DNA from: Loripinus fragilis
Lineage: Eukaryota > Mollusca > Bivalvia > Lucinida > Lucinidae
DNA: 64,000 nt
NCBI GenBank assembly: GCA_964019695.1
Contig: OZ026531.1
Location: forward strand, 8,503,701-8,567,700
Direction: 5' to 3'
How positions within the stretch are numbered: the first letter of the stretch is position 1; each line of letters begins with the position of its first letter. A program made the position numbers and the translations under genes. Under the pieces are notes generated by a model that ran no database searches, was not told the DNA's origin, and saw nothing but the letters and a program-made list of their open reading frames with translations. Positions 50,711 to 63,796 of the stretch are shown here, piece by piece.

Positions 50711-53700
50711 TTCACGGACGGGCTCGAAACTGGTGCCAGAAGTTAGCCCCCGACCAGAGCTTCATTGTGAGGCATTGCGCAAAAATTTTCCGTCCCCCGA
50801 GTGCCGAGCAATAGCCCCTGAAAGGGCTTTCGGCACAATTTTCACGCCCTTATTTGAGCCACTTGTAGCCGAAGGAATTTTGCGCAAATGACTGAGAGGT
50901 GCTCCTGGGCACTGCTCATCACTTTGCAATAGGTTCCGGGGCTTTTCGCGAAGGTCGCGTTTTCTCAAACTTTGAGGGCATTAGTGGGTGGGGTGTGAAA
51001 ACCTCCGAATGCATGGTTCTCAGCTCCTGCTGTGGGCAGCAAGCCAATTTTTTTTCCAAAATGTTGACCTATAAAAGAGCTTACTCGGGTGTGAAAATTA
51101 TCATTGTGCGCGCGCGCCCCGGACCGCAATTATGATATTTCCTGTTTTCCCATAGGGCCCAAGGCAAATGGGGATAGCGGTTGTACGCGCTTTCTAAGGC
51201 TCTGATCGCTTTTAGATTTTGCACGCGGATAGGGCCAACAGAGGCGCAGGTATTGCCATGCGCACCCGCCCGCAACAATGTTTCGATACCGAGTTATCGG
51301 GGTGTGGAAGTCCGCCGCCCCGAAGCTTTACGCGCTTCCGTCTCGCGAACTACTATTTTCATCATGCCCACACGGGCATCAGTTTGTAGTACCGGAGGCC
51401 GTCTACAAATGGTGAAAATTTCAAAGCGTTCCGTCGGGAAATTAAAAAGTTATGAGCATTAGAAGATCTTCCCATTAGGCCCCATTAGGCCACAGTAGCC
51501 GATCCGGCCTAAAACTTGCGCGGGTCACTTTCACGGACGGGCTCGAAACTGGTGCCAGAAGTTAGCCCCCGACCAGAGCTTCATTGTGAGGCATTGCGTA
51601 AAATTTTCCGTCCCCCGAGTGCCGAGCAATAGCCCCTGAAAGGGCTTTCGGCACAATTTTCACGCCCTTATTTGAGCCACTTGTAGCCGAAGGAATTTTG
51701 CGCAAATGACTGAGAGGTGCTCCTGGGCACTGCTCATCACTTTGCAATAGGTTCCGGGGCTTTTCGCGAAGGTCGCGTTTTCTCAAACTTTGAGGGCATT
51801 AGTGGGTGGGGTGTGAAAACCTCCGAATGCATGGTTCTCAGCTCCTGCTGTGGGCAGCAAGCCAATTTTTTTCCAAAATGTTGACCTATAAAAGAGCTTA
51901 CTCGGGTGTGAAAATTATCATTGTGCGCGCGCGCCCCGGACCGCAATTATGATATTTCCTGTTTTCCCATAGGGCCCAAGGCAAATGGGGATAGCGGTTG
52001 TACGCGCTTTCTAAGGCTCTGATCGCTTTTAGATTTTGCACGCGGATAGGGCCAACAGAGGCGCAGGTATTGCCATGCGCACCCGCCCGCAACAATGTTT
52101 CGATACCGAGTTATCGGGGTGTGGAAGTCCGCCGCCCCGAAGCTTTACGCGCTTCCGTCTCGCGAACTACTATTTTCATCATGCCCACACGGGCATCAGT
52201 TTGTAGTACCGGAGGCCGTCTACAAATGGTGAAAATTTCAAAGCGTTCTGTCGGGAAATTAAAAAGTTATGAGCATTAGAAGATCTTCCCATTAGGCCCC
52301 ATTAGGCCACAGTAGCCGATCCGGCCTAAAACTTGCGCGGGTCACTTTCACGGACGGGCTCGAAACTGGTGCCAGAAGTTAGCCCCCGACCAGAGCTTCA
52401 TTGTGAGGCATTGCGTAAAATTTTCCGTCCCCCGAGTGCCGAGCAATAGCCCCTGAAAGGGCTTTCGGCACAATTTTCACACCCTTATTTGAGCCACTTG
52501 TAGCCGAAGGAATTTTGCGCAAATGACTGAGAGGTGCTCCTGGGCACTGCTCATCACTTTGCAATAGGTTCAGGGGCTTTTCGCGAAGGTCGCGTTTTCT
52601 CAAACTTTGAGGGCATAAGTGGGTGGGGTGTGAAAACCTCCGAATGCATGGTTCTCAGCTCCTGCTGTGGGCAGCAAGCCAATTTTTTTTCCAAAATGTT
52701 GACCTATAAAAGAGCTTACTCGGGTGTGAAAATTATCATTGTGGGCGCGCGCCCCGGACCGCAATTATGATATTTCCTGTTTTCCCATAGGGCCCAAGGC
52801 AAATGGGGATAGCGGTTGTACGCGCTTTCTAAGGCTCTGATCGCTTTTAGATTTTGCACGCGGATAGGGCCAACAGAGGCGCAGGTATTGCCATGCGCAC
52901 CCGCCCGCAACAATGTTTCGATACCGAGTTATCGGGGTGTGGAAGTCCGCCGCCCCGAAGCTTTACGCGCTTCCGTCTCGCGAACTACTATTTTCATCAT
53001 GCCCACACGGGCATCAGTTTGTAGTACCGGAGGCCGTCTACAAATGGTGAAAATTTCAAAGCGTTCCGTCGGGAAATTAAAAAGTTATGAGCATTAGAAG
53101 ATCTTCCCATTAGGCCCCATTAGGCCACAGTAGCCGATCCGGCCTAAAACTTGCGCGGGTCACTTTCACGGACGGGCTCGAAACTGGTGCCAGAAGTTAG
53201 CCCCCGACCAGAGCTTCATTGTGAGGCATTGCGTAAAATTTTCCGTCCCCCGAGTGCCGAGCAATAGCCCCTGAAAGGGCTTTCGGCACAATTTTCACGC
53301 CCTTATTTGAGCCACTTGTAGCCGAAGGAATTTTGCGCAAATGACTGAGAGGTGCTCCTGGGCACTGCTCATCACTTTGCAATAGGTTCCGGGGCTTTTC
53401 GCGAAGGTCGCGTTTTCTCAAACTTTGAGGGCATTAGTGGGTGGGGTGTGAAAACCTCCGAATGCATGGTTCTCAGCTCCTGCTGTGGGCAGCAAGCCAA
53501 TTTTTTTTCCAAAATGTTGACCTATAAAAGAGCTTACTCGGGTGTGAAAATTATCATTGTGCGCGCGCGCCCCGGACCGCAATTATGATATTTCCTGTTT
53601 TCCCATAGGGCCCAAGGCAAATGGGGATAGCGGTTGTACGCGCTTTCTAAGGCTCTGATCGCTTTTAGATTTTGCACGCGGATAGGGCCAACAGAGGCGC

Positions 53701-56700
53701 AGGTATTGCCATGCGCACCCGCCCGCAACAATGTTTCGATACCGAGTTATCAGGGTGTGGAAGTCCGCCGCCCCGAAGCTTTACGCGCTTCCGTCTCGCG
53801 AACTACTATTTTCATCATGCCCACACGGGCATCAGTTTGTAGTACCGGAGGCCGTCTACAAATGGTGAAAATTTCAAAGCGTTCCGTCGGGAAATTAAAA
53901 AGTTATGAGCATTAGAAGATCTTCCCATTAGGCCCCATTAGGCCACAGTAGCCGATCCGGCCTAAAACTTGCGCGGGTCACTTTCACGGACGGGCTCGAA
54001 ACTGGTGCCAGAAGTTAGCCCCCGACCAGAGCTTCATTGTGAGGCATTGCGTAAAATTTTCCGTCCCCCGAGTGCCGAGCAATAGCCCCTGAAAGGGCTT
54101 TCGGCACAATTTTCACGCCCTTATTTGAGCCACTTGTAGCGGAAGGAATTTTGCGCAAATGACTGAGAGGTGCTCCTGGGCACTGCTCATCACTTTGCAA
54201 TAGGTTCCGGGGCTTTTCGCGAAGGTCGCGTTTTCTCAAACTTTGAGGGCATTAGTGGGTGGGGTGTGAAAACCTCCGAATGCATGGTTCTCAGCTCCTG
54301 CTGTGGGCAGCAAGCCAATTTTTTTTCCAAAATGTTGACCTATAAAAGAGCTTACTCGGGTGTGAAAATTATCATTGTGCGCGCGCGCCCCGGACCGCAA
54401 TTATGATATATCCTGTTTTCCCATAGGGCCCAAGGCAAATGGGGATAGCGGTTGTACGCGCTTTCTAAGGCTCTGATCGCTTTTAGATTTTGCACGCGGA
54501 TAGGGCCAACAGAGGCGCAGGTATTGCCATGCGCACCCGCCCGCAACAATGTTTCGATACCGAGTTATCGGGGTGTGGAAGTCCGCCGCCCCGAAGCTTT
54601 ACGCGCTTCCGTCTCGCGAACTACTATTTTCATCATGCCCACACGGGCATCAGTTTGTAGTACTGGAGGCCGTCTACAAATGGTGAAAATTTCAAAGCGT
54701 TCCGTCGGGAAATTAAAAAGTTATGAGCATTAGAAGATCTTCCCATTAGGCCCCATTAGGCCACAGTAGCTGATCCGGCCTAAAACTTGCGCGGGTCACT
54801 TTCACGGACGGGCTCGAAACTGGTGCCAGAAGTTAGCCCCCGACCAGAGCTTCATTGTGAGGCATTGCGTAAAATTTTCCGTCCCCCGAGTGCCGAGCAA
54901 TAGCCCCTGAAAGGGCTTTCGGCACAATTTTCACGCCCTTATTTGAGCCACTTGTAGCCGAAGGAATTTTGCGCAAATGACTGAGAGGTGCTCCTGGGCA
55001 CTGCTCATCACTTTGCAATAGGTTCCGGGGCTTTTCGCGAAGGTCGCGTTTTCTCAAACTTTGAGGGCATTAGTGGGTGGGGTGTGAAAACCTCCGAATG
55101 CATGGTTCTCAGCTCCTGCTGTGGGCAGCAAGCCAATTTTTTTTCCAAAATGTTGACCTATAAAAGAGCTTACTCGGGTGTGAAAATTATCATTGTGCAC
55201 GCGCGCCCCGGACCGCAATTATGATATTTCCTGTTTTCCCATAGGGCCCAAGGCAAATGGGGATAGCGGTTGTACGCGCTTTCTAAGGCTCTGATCGCTT
55301 TTAGATTTTGCACGCGGATAGGGCCAACAGAGGCGCAGGTATTGCCATGCGCACCCGCCCGCAACAATGTTTCGATACCGAGTTATCGGGGTGTGGAAGT
55401 CCGCCGCCCCGAAGCTTTACGCGCTTCCGTCTCGCGAACTACTATTTTCATCATGCCCACACGGGCATCAGTTTGTAGTACCGGAGGCCGTCTACAAATG
55501 GTGAAAATTTCAAAGCGTTCCGTCGGGAAATTAAAAAGTTATGAGCATTAGAAGATCTTCCCATTAGGCCCCATTAGGCCACAGTAGCCGATCCGGCCTA
55601 AAACTTGCGCGGGTCACTTTCACGGACGGGCTCGAAACTGGTGCCAGAAGTTAGCCCCCGACCAGAGCTTCATTGTGAGGCATTGCGTAAAATTTTCCGT
55701 CCCCCGAGTGCCGAGCAATAGCCCCTGAAAGGGCTTTCGGCACAATTTTCACGCCCTTATTTGAGCCACTTGTAGCCGAAGGAATTTTGCGCAAATGACT
55801 GAGAGGTGCTCCTGGGCACTGCTCATCACTTTGCAATAGGTTCCGGGGCTTTTCGCGAAGGTCGCGTTTTCTCAAACTTTGAGGGCATTAGTGGGTGGGG
55901 TGTGAAAACCTCCGAATGCATGGTTCTCAGCTCCTGCTGTGGGCAGCAAGCCAATTTTTTTTCCAAAATGTTGACCTATAAAAGAGCTTACTCGGGTGTG
56001 AAAATTATCATTGTGCGCGCGCGCCCCGGACCGCAATTATGATATTTCCTGTTTTCCCATAGGGCCCAAGGCAAATGGGGATAGCGGTTGTACGCGCTTT
56101 CTAAGGCTCTGATCGCTTTTAGATTTTGCACGCGGATAGGGCCAACAGAGGCGCAGGTATTGCCATGCGCACCCGCCCGCAACAATGTTTCGATACCGAG
56201 TTATCGGGGTGTGGAAGTCCGCCGCCCCGAAGCTTTACGCGCTTCCGTCTCGCGAACTACTATTTTCATCATGCCCACACGGGCATCAGTTTGTAGTACC
56301 GGAGGCCGTCTACAAATGGTGAAAATTTCAAAGCGTTCCGTCGGGAAATTAAAAAGTTATGAGCATTAGAAGATCTTCCCATTAGGCCCCATTAGGCCAC
56401 AGTAGCCGATCCGGCCTAAAACTTGCGCGGGTCACTTTCACGGACGGGCTCGAAACTGGTGCCAGAAGTTAGCCCCCGACCAGAGCTTCATTGTGAGGCA
56501 TTGCGTAAAATTTTCCGTCCCCCGAGTGCCGAGCAATAGCCCCTGAAAGGGCTTTCGGCACAATTTTCACGCCCTTATTTGAGCCACTTGTAGCCGAAGG
56601 AATTTTGCGCAAATGACTGAGAGGTGCTCCTGGGCACTGCTCATCACTTTGCAATAGGTTCCGGGGCTTTTCGCGAAGGTCGCGTTTTCTCAAACTTTGA

Positions 56701-57254
56701 GGGCATTAGTGGGTGGGGTGTGAAAACCTCCGAATGCATGGTTCTCAGCTCCTGCTGTGGGCAGCAAGCCAATTTTTTTTCCAAAATGTTGACCTATAAA
56801 AGAGCTTACTCGGGTGTGAAAATTATCATTGTGCGCGCGCGCCCCGGACCGCAATTATGATATTTCCTGTTTTCCCATAGGGCCCAAGGCAAATGGGGAT
56901 AGCGGTTGTACGCGCTTTCTAAGGCTCTGATCGCTTTTAGATTTTGCACGCGGATAGGGCCAACAGAGGCGCAGGTATTGCCATGCGCACCCGCCCGCAA
57001 CAATGTTTCGATACCGAGTTATCGGGGTGTGGAAGTCCGCCGCCCCGAAGCTTTACGCGCTTCCGTCTCGCGAACTACTATTTTCATCATGCCCACACGG
57101 GCATCAGTTTGTAGTACCGGAGGCCGTCTACAAATGGTGAAAATTTCAAAGCGTTCCGTCGGGAAATTAAAAAGTTATGAGCATTAGAAGATCTTCCCAT
57201 TAGGCCCCATTAGGCCACAGTAGCCGATCCGGCCTAAAACTTGCGCGGGTCACT
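50711..57254. repeat. Higher-order repeat block A (eight units)
   Basis: Eight consecutive units (starting 50711, 51530, 52347, 53165, 53983, 54801, 55619 and 56437) are matched by the next eight at an offset of 6542-6544 bp. Shared markers are T to C plus an extra A at 50780-50785, T7 at 51866, 52249, then 52491, 52572, 52617 and 52744 within one unit, 54771, and 55199. Private changes here are 53752, 54141, 54410 and 54664. The left edge of shared sequence lies between 50302 (not shared) and 50780. The last two units carry no diagnostic variant, so the right edge is not resolved. Confidence 0.85.
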
Positions 57255-60200
57255 TTCACGGACGGGCTCGAAACTGGTGCCAGAAGTTAGCCCCCGACCA
57301 GAGCTTCATTGTGAGGCATTGCGCAAAAATTTTCCGTCCCCCGAGTGCCGAGCAATAGCCCCTGAAAGTGCTTTTGGCACAATTTTCACGCCCTTATTTG
57401 AGCCACTTGTAGCCGAAGGAATTTTGCGCAAATGACTGAGAGGTGCTCCTGGGCACTGCTCATCACTTTGCAATAGGTTCCGGGGCTTTTCGCGAAGGTC
57501 GCGTTTTCTCAAACTTTGAGGGCATTAGTGGGTGGGGTGTGAAAACCTCCGAATGCATGGTTCTCAGCTCCTGCTGTGGGCAGCAAGCCAATTTTTGTCC
57601 AAAATGTTGACCTATAAAAGAGCTTACTCGGGTGTGAAAATTATCATTGTGCGCGCGCGCCCCGGACCGCAATTATGATATTTCCTGTTTTCCCATAGGG
57701 CCCAAGGCAAATGGGGATAGCGGTTGTACGCGCTTTCTAAGGCTCTGATCGCTTTTAGATTTTGCACGCGGATAGGGCCAACAGAGGCGCAGGTATTGCC
57801 ATGCGCACCCGCCCGCAACAATGTTTCGATACCGAGTTATCGGGGTGTGGAAGTCCGCCGCCCCGAAGCTTTACGCGCTTCCGTCTCGCGAACTACTATT
57901 TTCATCATGCCCACACGGGCATCAGTTTGTAGTACCGGAGGCCGTCTACAAATGGTGAAAATTTCAAAGCGTTCCGTCGGGAAATTAAAAAGTTATGAGC
58001 ATTAGAAGATCTTCCCATTAGGCCCCATTAGGCCACAGTAGCCGATCCGGCCTAAAACTTGCGCGGGTCACTTTCACGGACGGGCTCGAAACTGGTGCCA
58101 GAAGTTAGCCCCCGACCAGAGCTTCATTGTGAGGCATTGCGTAAAATTTTCCGTCCCCCGAGTGCCGAGCAATAGCCCCTGAAAGGGCTTTCGGCACAAT
58201 TTTCACGCCCTTATTTGAGCCACTTGTAGCCGAAGGAATTTTGCGCAAATGACTGAGAGGTGCTCCTGGGCACTGCTCATCACTTTGCAATAGGTTCCGG
58301 GGCTTTTCGCGAAGGTCGCGTTTTCTCAAACTTTGAGGGCATTAGTGGGTGGGGTGTGAAAACCTCCGAATGCATGGTTCTCAGCTCCTGCTGTGGGCAG
58401 CAAGCCAATTTTTTTCCAAAATGTTGACCTATAAAAGAGCTTACTCGGGTGTGAAAATTATCATTGTGCGCGCGCGCCCCGGACCGCAATTATGATATTT
58501 CCTGTTTTCCCATAGGGCCCAAGGCAAATGGGGATAGCGGTTGTACGCGCTTTCTAAGGCTCTGATCGCTTTTAGATTTTGCACGCGGATAGGGCCAACA
58601 GAGGCGCAGGTATTGCCATGCGCACCCGCCCGCAACAATGTTTCGATACCGAGTTATCGGGGTGTGGAAGTCCGCCGCCCCGAAGCTTTACGCGCTTCCG
58701 TCTCGCGAACTACTATTTTCATCATGCCCACACGGGCATCAGTTTGTAGTACCGGAGGCCGTCTACAAATGGTGAAAATTTCAAAGCGTTCTGTCGGGAA
58801 ATTAAAAAGTTATGAGCATTAGAAGATCTTCCCATTAGGCCCCATTAGGCCACAGTAGCCGATCCGGCCTAAAACTTGCGCGGGTCACTTTCACGGACGG
58901 GCTCGAAACTGGTGCCAGAAGTTAGCCCCGACCAGAGCTTCATTGTGAGGCATTGCGTAAAATTTTCCGTCCCCCGAGTGCCGAGCAATAGCCCCTGAAA
59001 GGGCTTTCGGCACAATTTTCACACCCTTATTTGAGCCACTTGTAGCCGAAGGAATTTTGCGCAAATGACTGAGAGGTGCTCCTGGGCACTGCTCATCACT
59101 TTGCAATAGGTTCAGGGGCTTTTCGCGAAGGTCGCGTTTTCTCAAACTTTGAGGGCATAAGTGGGTGGGGTGTGAAAACCTCCGAATGCATGGTTCTCAG
59201 CTCCTGCTGTGGGCAGCAAGCCAATTTTTTTTCCAAAATGTTGACCTATAAAAGAGCTTACTCGGGTGTGAAAATTATCATTGTGGGCGCGCGCCCCGGA
59301 CCGCAATTATGATATTTCCTGTTTTCCCATAGGGCCCAAGGCAAATGGGGATAGCGGTTGTACGCGCTTTCTAAGGCTCTGATCGCTTTTAGATTTTGCA
59401 CGCGGATAGGGCCAACAGAGGCGCAGGTATTGCCATGCGCACCCGCCCGCAACAATGTTTCGATACCGAGTTATCGGGGTGTGGAAGTCCGCCGCCCCGA
59501 AGCTTTACGCGCTTCCGTCTCGCGAACTACTATTTTCATCATGCCCACACGGGCATCAGTTTGTAGTACCGGAGGCCGTCTACAAATGGTGAAAATTTCA
59601 AAGCGTTCCGTCGGGAAATTAAAAAGTTATGAGCATTAGAAGATCTTCCCATTAGGCCCCATTAGGCCACAGTAGCCGATCCGGCCTAAAACTTGCGCGG
59701 GTCACTTTCACGGACGGGCTCGAAACTGGTGCCAGAAGTTAGCCCCCGACCAGAGCTTCATTGTGAGGCATTGCGTAAAATTTTCCGTCCCCCGAGTGCC
59801 GAGCAATAGCCCCTGAAAGGGCTTTCGGCACAATTTTCACGCCCTTATTTGAGCCACTTGTAGCCGAAGGAATTTTGCGCAAATGACTGAGAGGTGCTCC
59901 TGGGCACTGCTCATCACTTTGCAATAGGTTCCGGGGCTTTTCGCGAAGGTCGCGTTTTCTCAAACTTTGAGGGCATTAGTGGGTGGGGTGTGAAAACCTC
60001 CGAATGCATGGTTCTCAGCTCCTGCTGTGGGCAGCAAGCCAATTTTTTTTCCAAAATGTTGACCTATAAAAGAGCTTACTCGGGTGTGAAAATTATCATT
60101 GTGCGCGCGCGCCCCGGACCGCAATTATGATATTTCCTGTTTTCCCATAGGGCCCAAGGCAAATGGGGCAGGCGGTTGTACGCGCTTTCTAAGGCTCTGA

Positions 60201-63200
60201 TCGCTTTTAGATTTTGCACGCGGATAGGGCCAACAGAGGCGCAGGTATTGCCATGCGCACCCGCCCGCAACAATGTTTCGATACCGAGTTATCGGGGTGT
60301 GGAAGTCCGCCGCCCCGAAGCTTTACGCGCTTCCGTCTCGCGAACTACTTTTTTCATCATGCCCACACGGGCATCAGTTTGTAGTACCGGAGGCCGTCTA
60401 CAAATGGTGAAAATTTCAAAGCGTTCCGTCGGGAAATTAAAAAGTTATGAGCATTAGAAGATCTTCCCATTAGGCCCCATTAGGCCATAGTAGCCGATCC
60501 GGCCTAAAACTTGCGCGGGTCACTTTCACGGACGGGCTCGAAACTGGTGCCAGAAGTTAGCCCCCGACCAGAGCTTCATTGTGAGGCATTGCGTAAAATT
60601 TTCCGTCCCCCGAGTGCCGAGCAATAGCCCCTGAAAGGGCTTTCGGCACAATTTTCACGCCCTTATTTGAGCCACTTGTAGCCGAAGGAATTTTGCGCAA
60701 ATGACTGAGAGGTGCTCCTGGGCACTGCTCATCACTTTGCAATAGGTTCCGGGGCTTTTCGCGAAGGTCGCGTTTTCTCAAACTTTGAGGGCATTAGTGG
60801 GTGGGGTGTGAAAACCTCCGAATGCATGGTTCTCAGCTCCTGCTGTGGGCAGCAAGCCAATTTTTTTTCCAAAATGTTGACCTATAAAAGAGCTTACTCG
60901 GGTGTGAAAATTATCATTGTGCGCGCGCGCCCCGGACCGCAATTATGATATTTCCTGTTTTCCCATAGGGCCCAAGGCAAATGGGGATAGCGGTTGTACG
61001 CGCTTTCTAAGGCTCTGATCGCTTTTAGATTTTGCACGCGGATAGGGCCAACAGAGGCGCAGGTATTGCCATGCGCACCCGCCCGCAACAATGTTTCGAT
61101 ACCGAGTTATCGGGGTGTGGAAGTCCGCCGCCCCGAAGCTTTACGCGCTTCCGTCTCGCGAACTACTATTTTCATCATGCCCACACGGGCATCAGTTTGT
61201 AGTACCGGAGGCCGTCTACAAATGGTGAAAATTTCAAAGCGTTCCGTCGGGAAATTAAAAAGTTATGAGCATTAGAAGATCTTCCCATTAGGCCCCATTA
61301 GGCCACAGTAGCTGATCCGGCCTAAAACTTGCGCGGGTCACTTTCACGGACGGGCTCGAAACTGGTGCCAGAAGTTAGCCCCCGACCAGAGCTTCATTGT
61401 GAGGCATTGCGTAAAATTTTCCGTCCCCCGAGTGCCGAGCAATAGCCCCTGAAAGGGCTTTCGGCACAATTTTCACGCCCTTATTTGAGCCACTTGTAGC
61501 CGAAGGAATTTTGCGCAAATGACTGAGAGGTGCTCCTGGGCACTGCTCATCACTTTGCAATAGGTTCCGGGGCTTTTCGCGAAGGTCGCGTTTTCTCAAA
61601 CTTTGAGGGCATTAGTGGGTGGGGTGTGAAAACCTCCGAATGCATGGTTCTCAGCTCCTGCTGTGGGCAGCAAGCCAATTTTTTTTCCAAAATGTTGACC
61701 TATAAAAGAGCTTACTCGGGTGTGAAAATTATCATTGTGCACGCGCGCCCCGGACCGCAATTATGATATTTCCTGTTTTCCCATAGGGCCCAAGGCAAAT
61801 GGGGATAGCGGTTGTACGCGCTTTCTAAGGCTCTGATCGCTTTTAGATTTTGCACGCGGATAGGGCCAACAGAGGCGCAGGTATTGCCATGCGCACCCGC
61901 CAGCAACAATGTTTCGATACCGAGTTATCGGGGTGTGGAAGTCCGCCGCCCCGAAGCTTTACGCGCTTCCGTCTCGCGAACTACTATTTTCATCATGCCC
62001 ACACGGGCATCAGTTTGTAGTACCGGAGGCCGTCTACAAATGGTGAAAATTTCAAAGCGTTCCGTCGGGAAATTAAAAAGTTATGAGCATTAGAAGATCT
62101 TCCCATTAGGCCCCATTAGGCCACAGTAGCCGATCCGGCCTAAAACTTGCGCGGGTCACTTTCACGGACGGGCTCGAAACTGGTGCCAGAAGTTAGCCCC
62201 CGACCAGAGCTTCATTGTGAGGCATTGCGTAAAATTTTCCGTCCCCCGAGTGCCGAGCAATAGCCCCTGAAAGGGCTTTCGGCACAATTTTCACGCCCTT
62301 ATTTGAGCCACTTGTAGCCGAAGGAATTTTGCGCAAATGACTGAGAGGTGCTCCTGGGCACTGCTCATCACTTTGCAATAGGTTCCGGGGCTTTTCGCGA
62401 AGGTCGCGTTTTCTCAAACTTTGAGGGCATTAGTGGGTGGGGTGTGAAAACCTCCGAATGCATGGTTCTCAGCTCCTGCTGTGGGCAGCAAGCCAATTTT
62501 TTTTCCAAAATGTTGACCTATAAAAGAGCTTACTCGGGTGTGAAAATTATCATTGTGCGCGCGCGCCCCGGACCGCAATTATGATATTTCCTGTTTTCCC
62601 ATAGGGCCCAAGGCAAATGGGGATAGCGGTTGTACGCGCTTTCTAAGGCTCTGATCGCTTTTAGATTTTGCACGCGGATAGGGCCAACAGAGGCGCAGGT
62701 ATTGCCATGCGCACCCGCCCGCAACAATGTTTCGATACCGAGTTATCGGGGTGTGGAAGTCCGCCGCCCCGAAGCTTTACGCGCTTCCGTCTCGCGAACT
62801 ACTATTTTCATCATGCCCACACGGGCATCAGTTTGTAGTACCGGAGGCCGTCTACAAATGGTGAAAATTTCAAAGCGTTCCGTCGGGAAATTAAAAAGTT
62901 ATGAGCATTAGAAGATCTTCCCATTAGGCCCCATTAGGCCACAGTAGCCGATCCGGCCTAAAACTTGCGCGGGTCACTTTCACGGACGGGCTCGAAACTG
63001 GTGCCAGAAGTTAGCCCCCGACCAGAGCTTCATTGTGAGGCATTGCGTAAAATTTTCCATCCCCCGAGTGCCGAGCAATAGCCCCTGAAAGGGCTTTCGG
63101 CACAATTTTCACGCCCTTATTTGAGCCACTTGTAGCCGAAGGAATTTTGCGCAAATGACTGAGAGGTGCTCCTGGGCACTGCTCATCACTTTGCAATAGG

Positions 63201-63796
63201 TTCCGGGGCTTTTCGCGAAGGTCGCGTTTTCTCAAACTTTGAGGGCATTAGTGGGTGGGGTGTGAAAACCTCCGAATGCATGGTTCTCAGCTCCTGCTGT
63301 GGGCAGCAAGCCAATTTTTTTTCCAAAATGTTGACCTATAAAAGAGCTTACTCGGGTGTGAAAATTATCATTGTGCGCGCGCGCCCCGGACCGCAATTAT
63401 GATATTTCCTGTTTTCCCATAGGGCCCAAGGCAAATGGGGATAGCGGTTGTACGCGCTTTCTAAGGCTCTGATCGCTTTTAGATTTTGCACGCGGATAGG
63501 GCCAACAGAGGCGCAGGTATTGCCATGCGCACCCGCCCGCAACAATGTTTCGATACCGAGTTATCGGGGTGTGGAAGTCCGCCGCCCCGAAGCTTTACGC
63601 GCTTCCGTCTCGCGAACTACTTTTTTCATCATGCCCACACGGGCATCAGTTTGTAGTACCGGAGGCCGTCTACAAATGGTGAAAATTTCAAAGCGTTCCG
63701 TCGGGAAATTAAAAAGTTATGAGCATTAGAAGATCTTCCCATTAGGCCCCATTAGGCCACAGTAGCCGATCCGGCCTAAAACTTGCGCGGGTCACT
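57255..63796. repeat. Higher-order repeat block B (eight units)
   Basis: This is the second copy of the eight-unit block. Matching markers lie at 57324, 58409, 58792, 59033, 59114, 59159, 59286, 61313 and 61741. Private changes are 57369, 57375, the T5-G-T run at 57592, a lost C at 58926-58929, 60169-60171, 60350, 60488, 61902, 63059 and 63622. The following partial unit lacks the 50780-type marker, so no third copy starts in the window. Confidence 0.85.
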
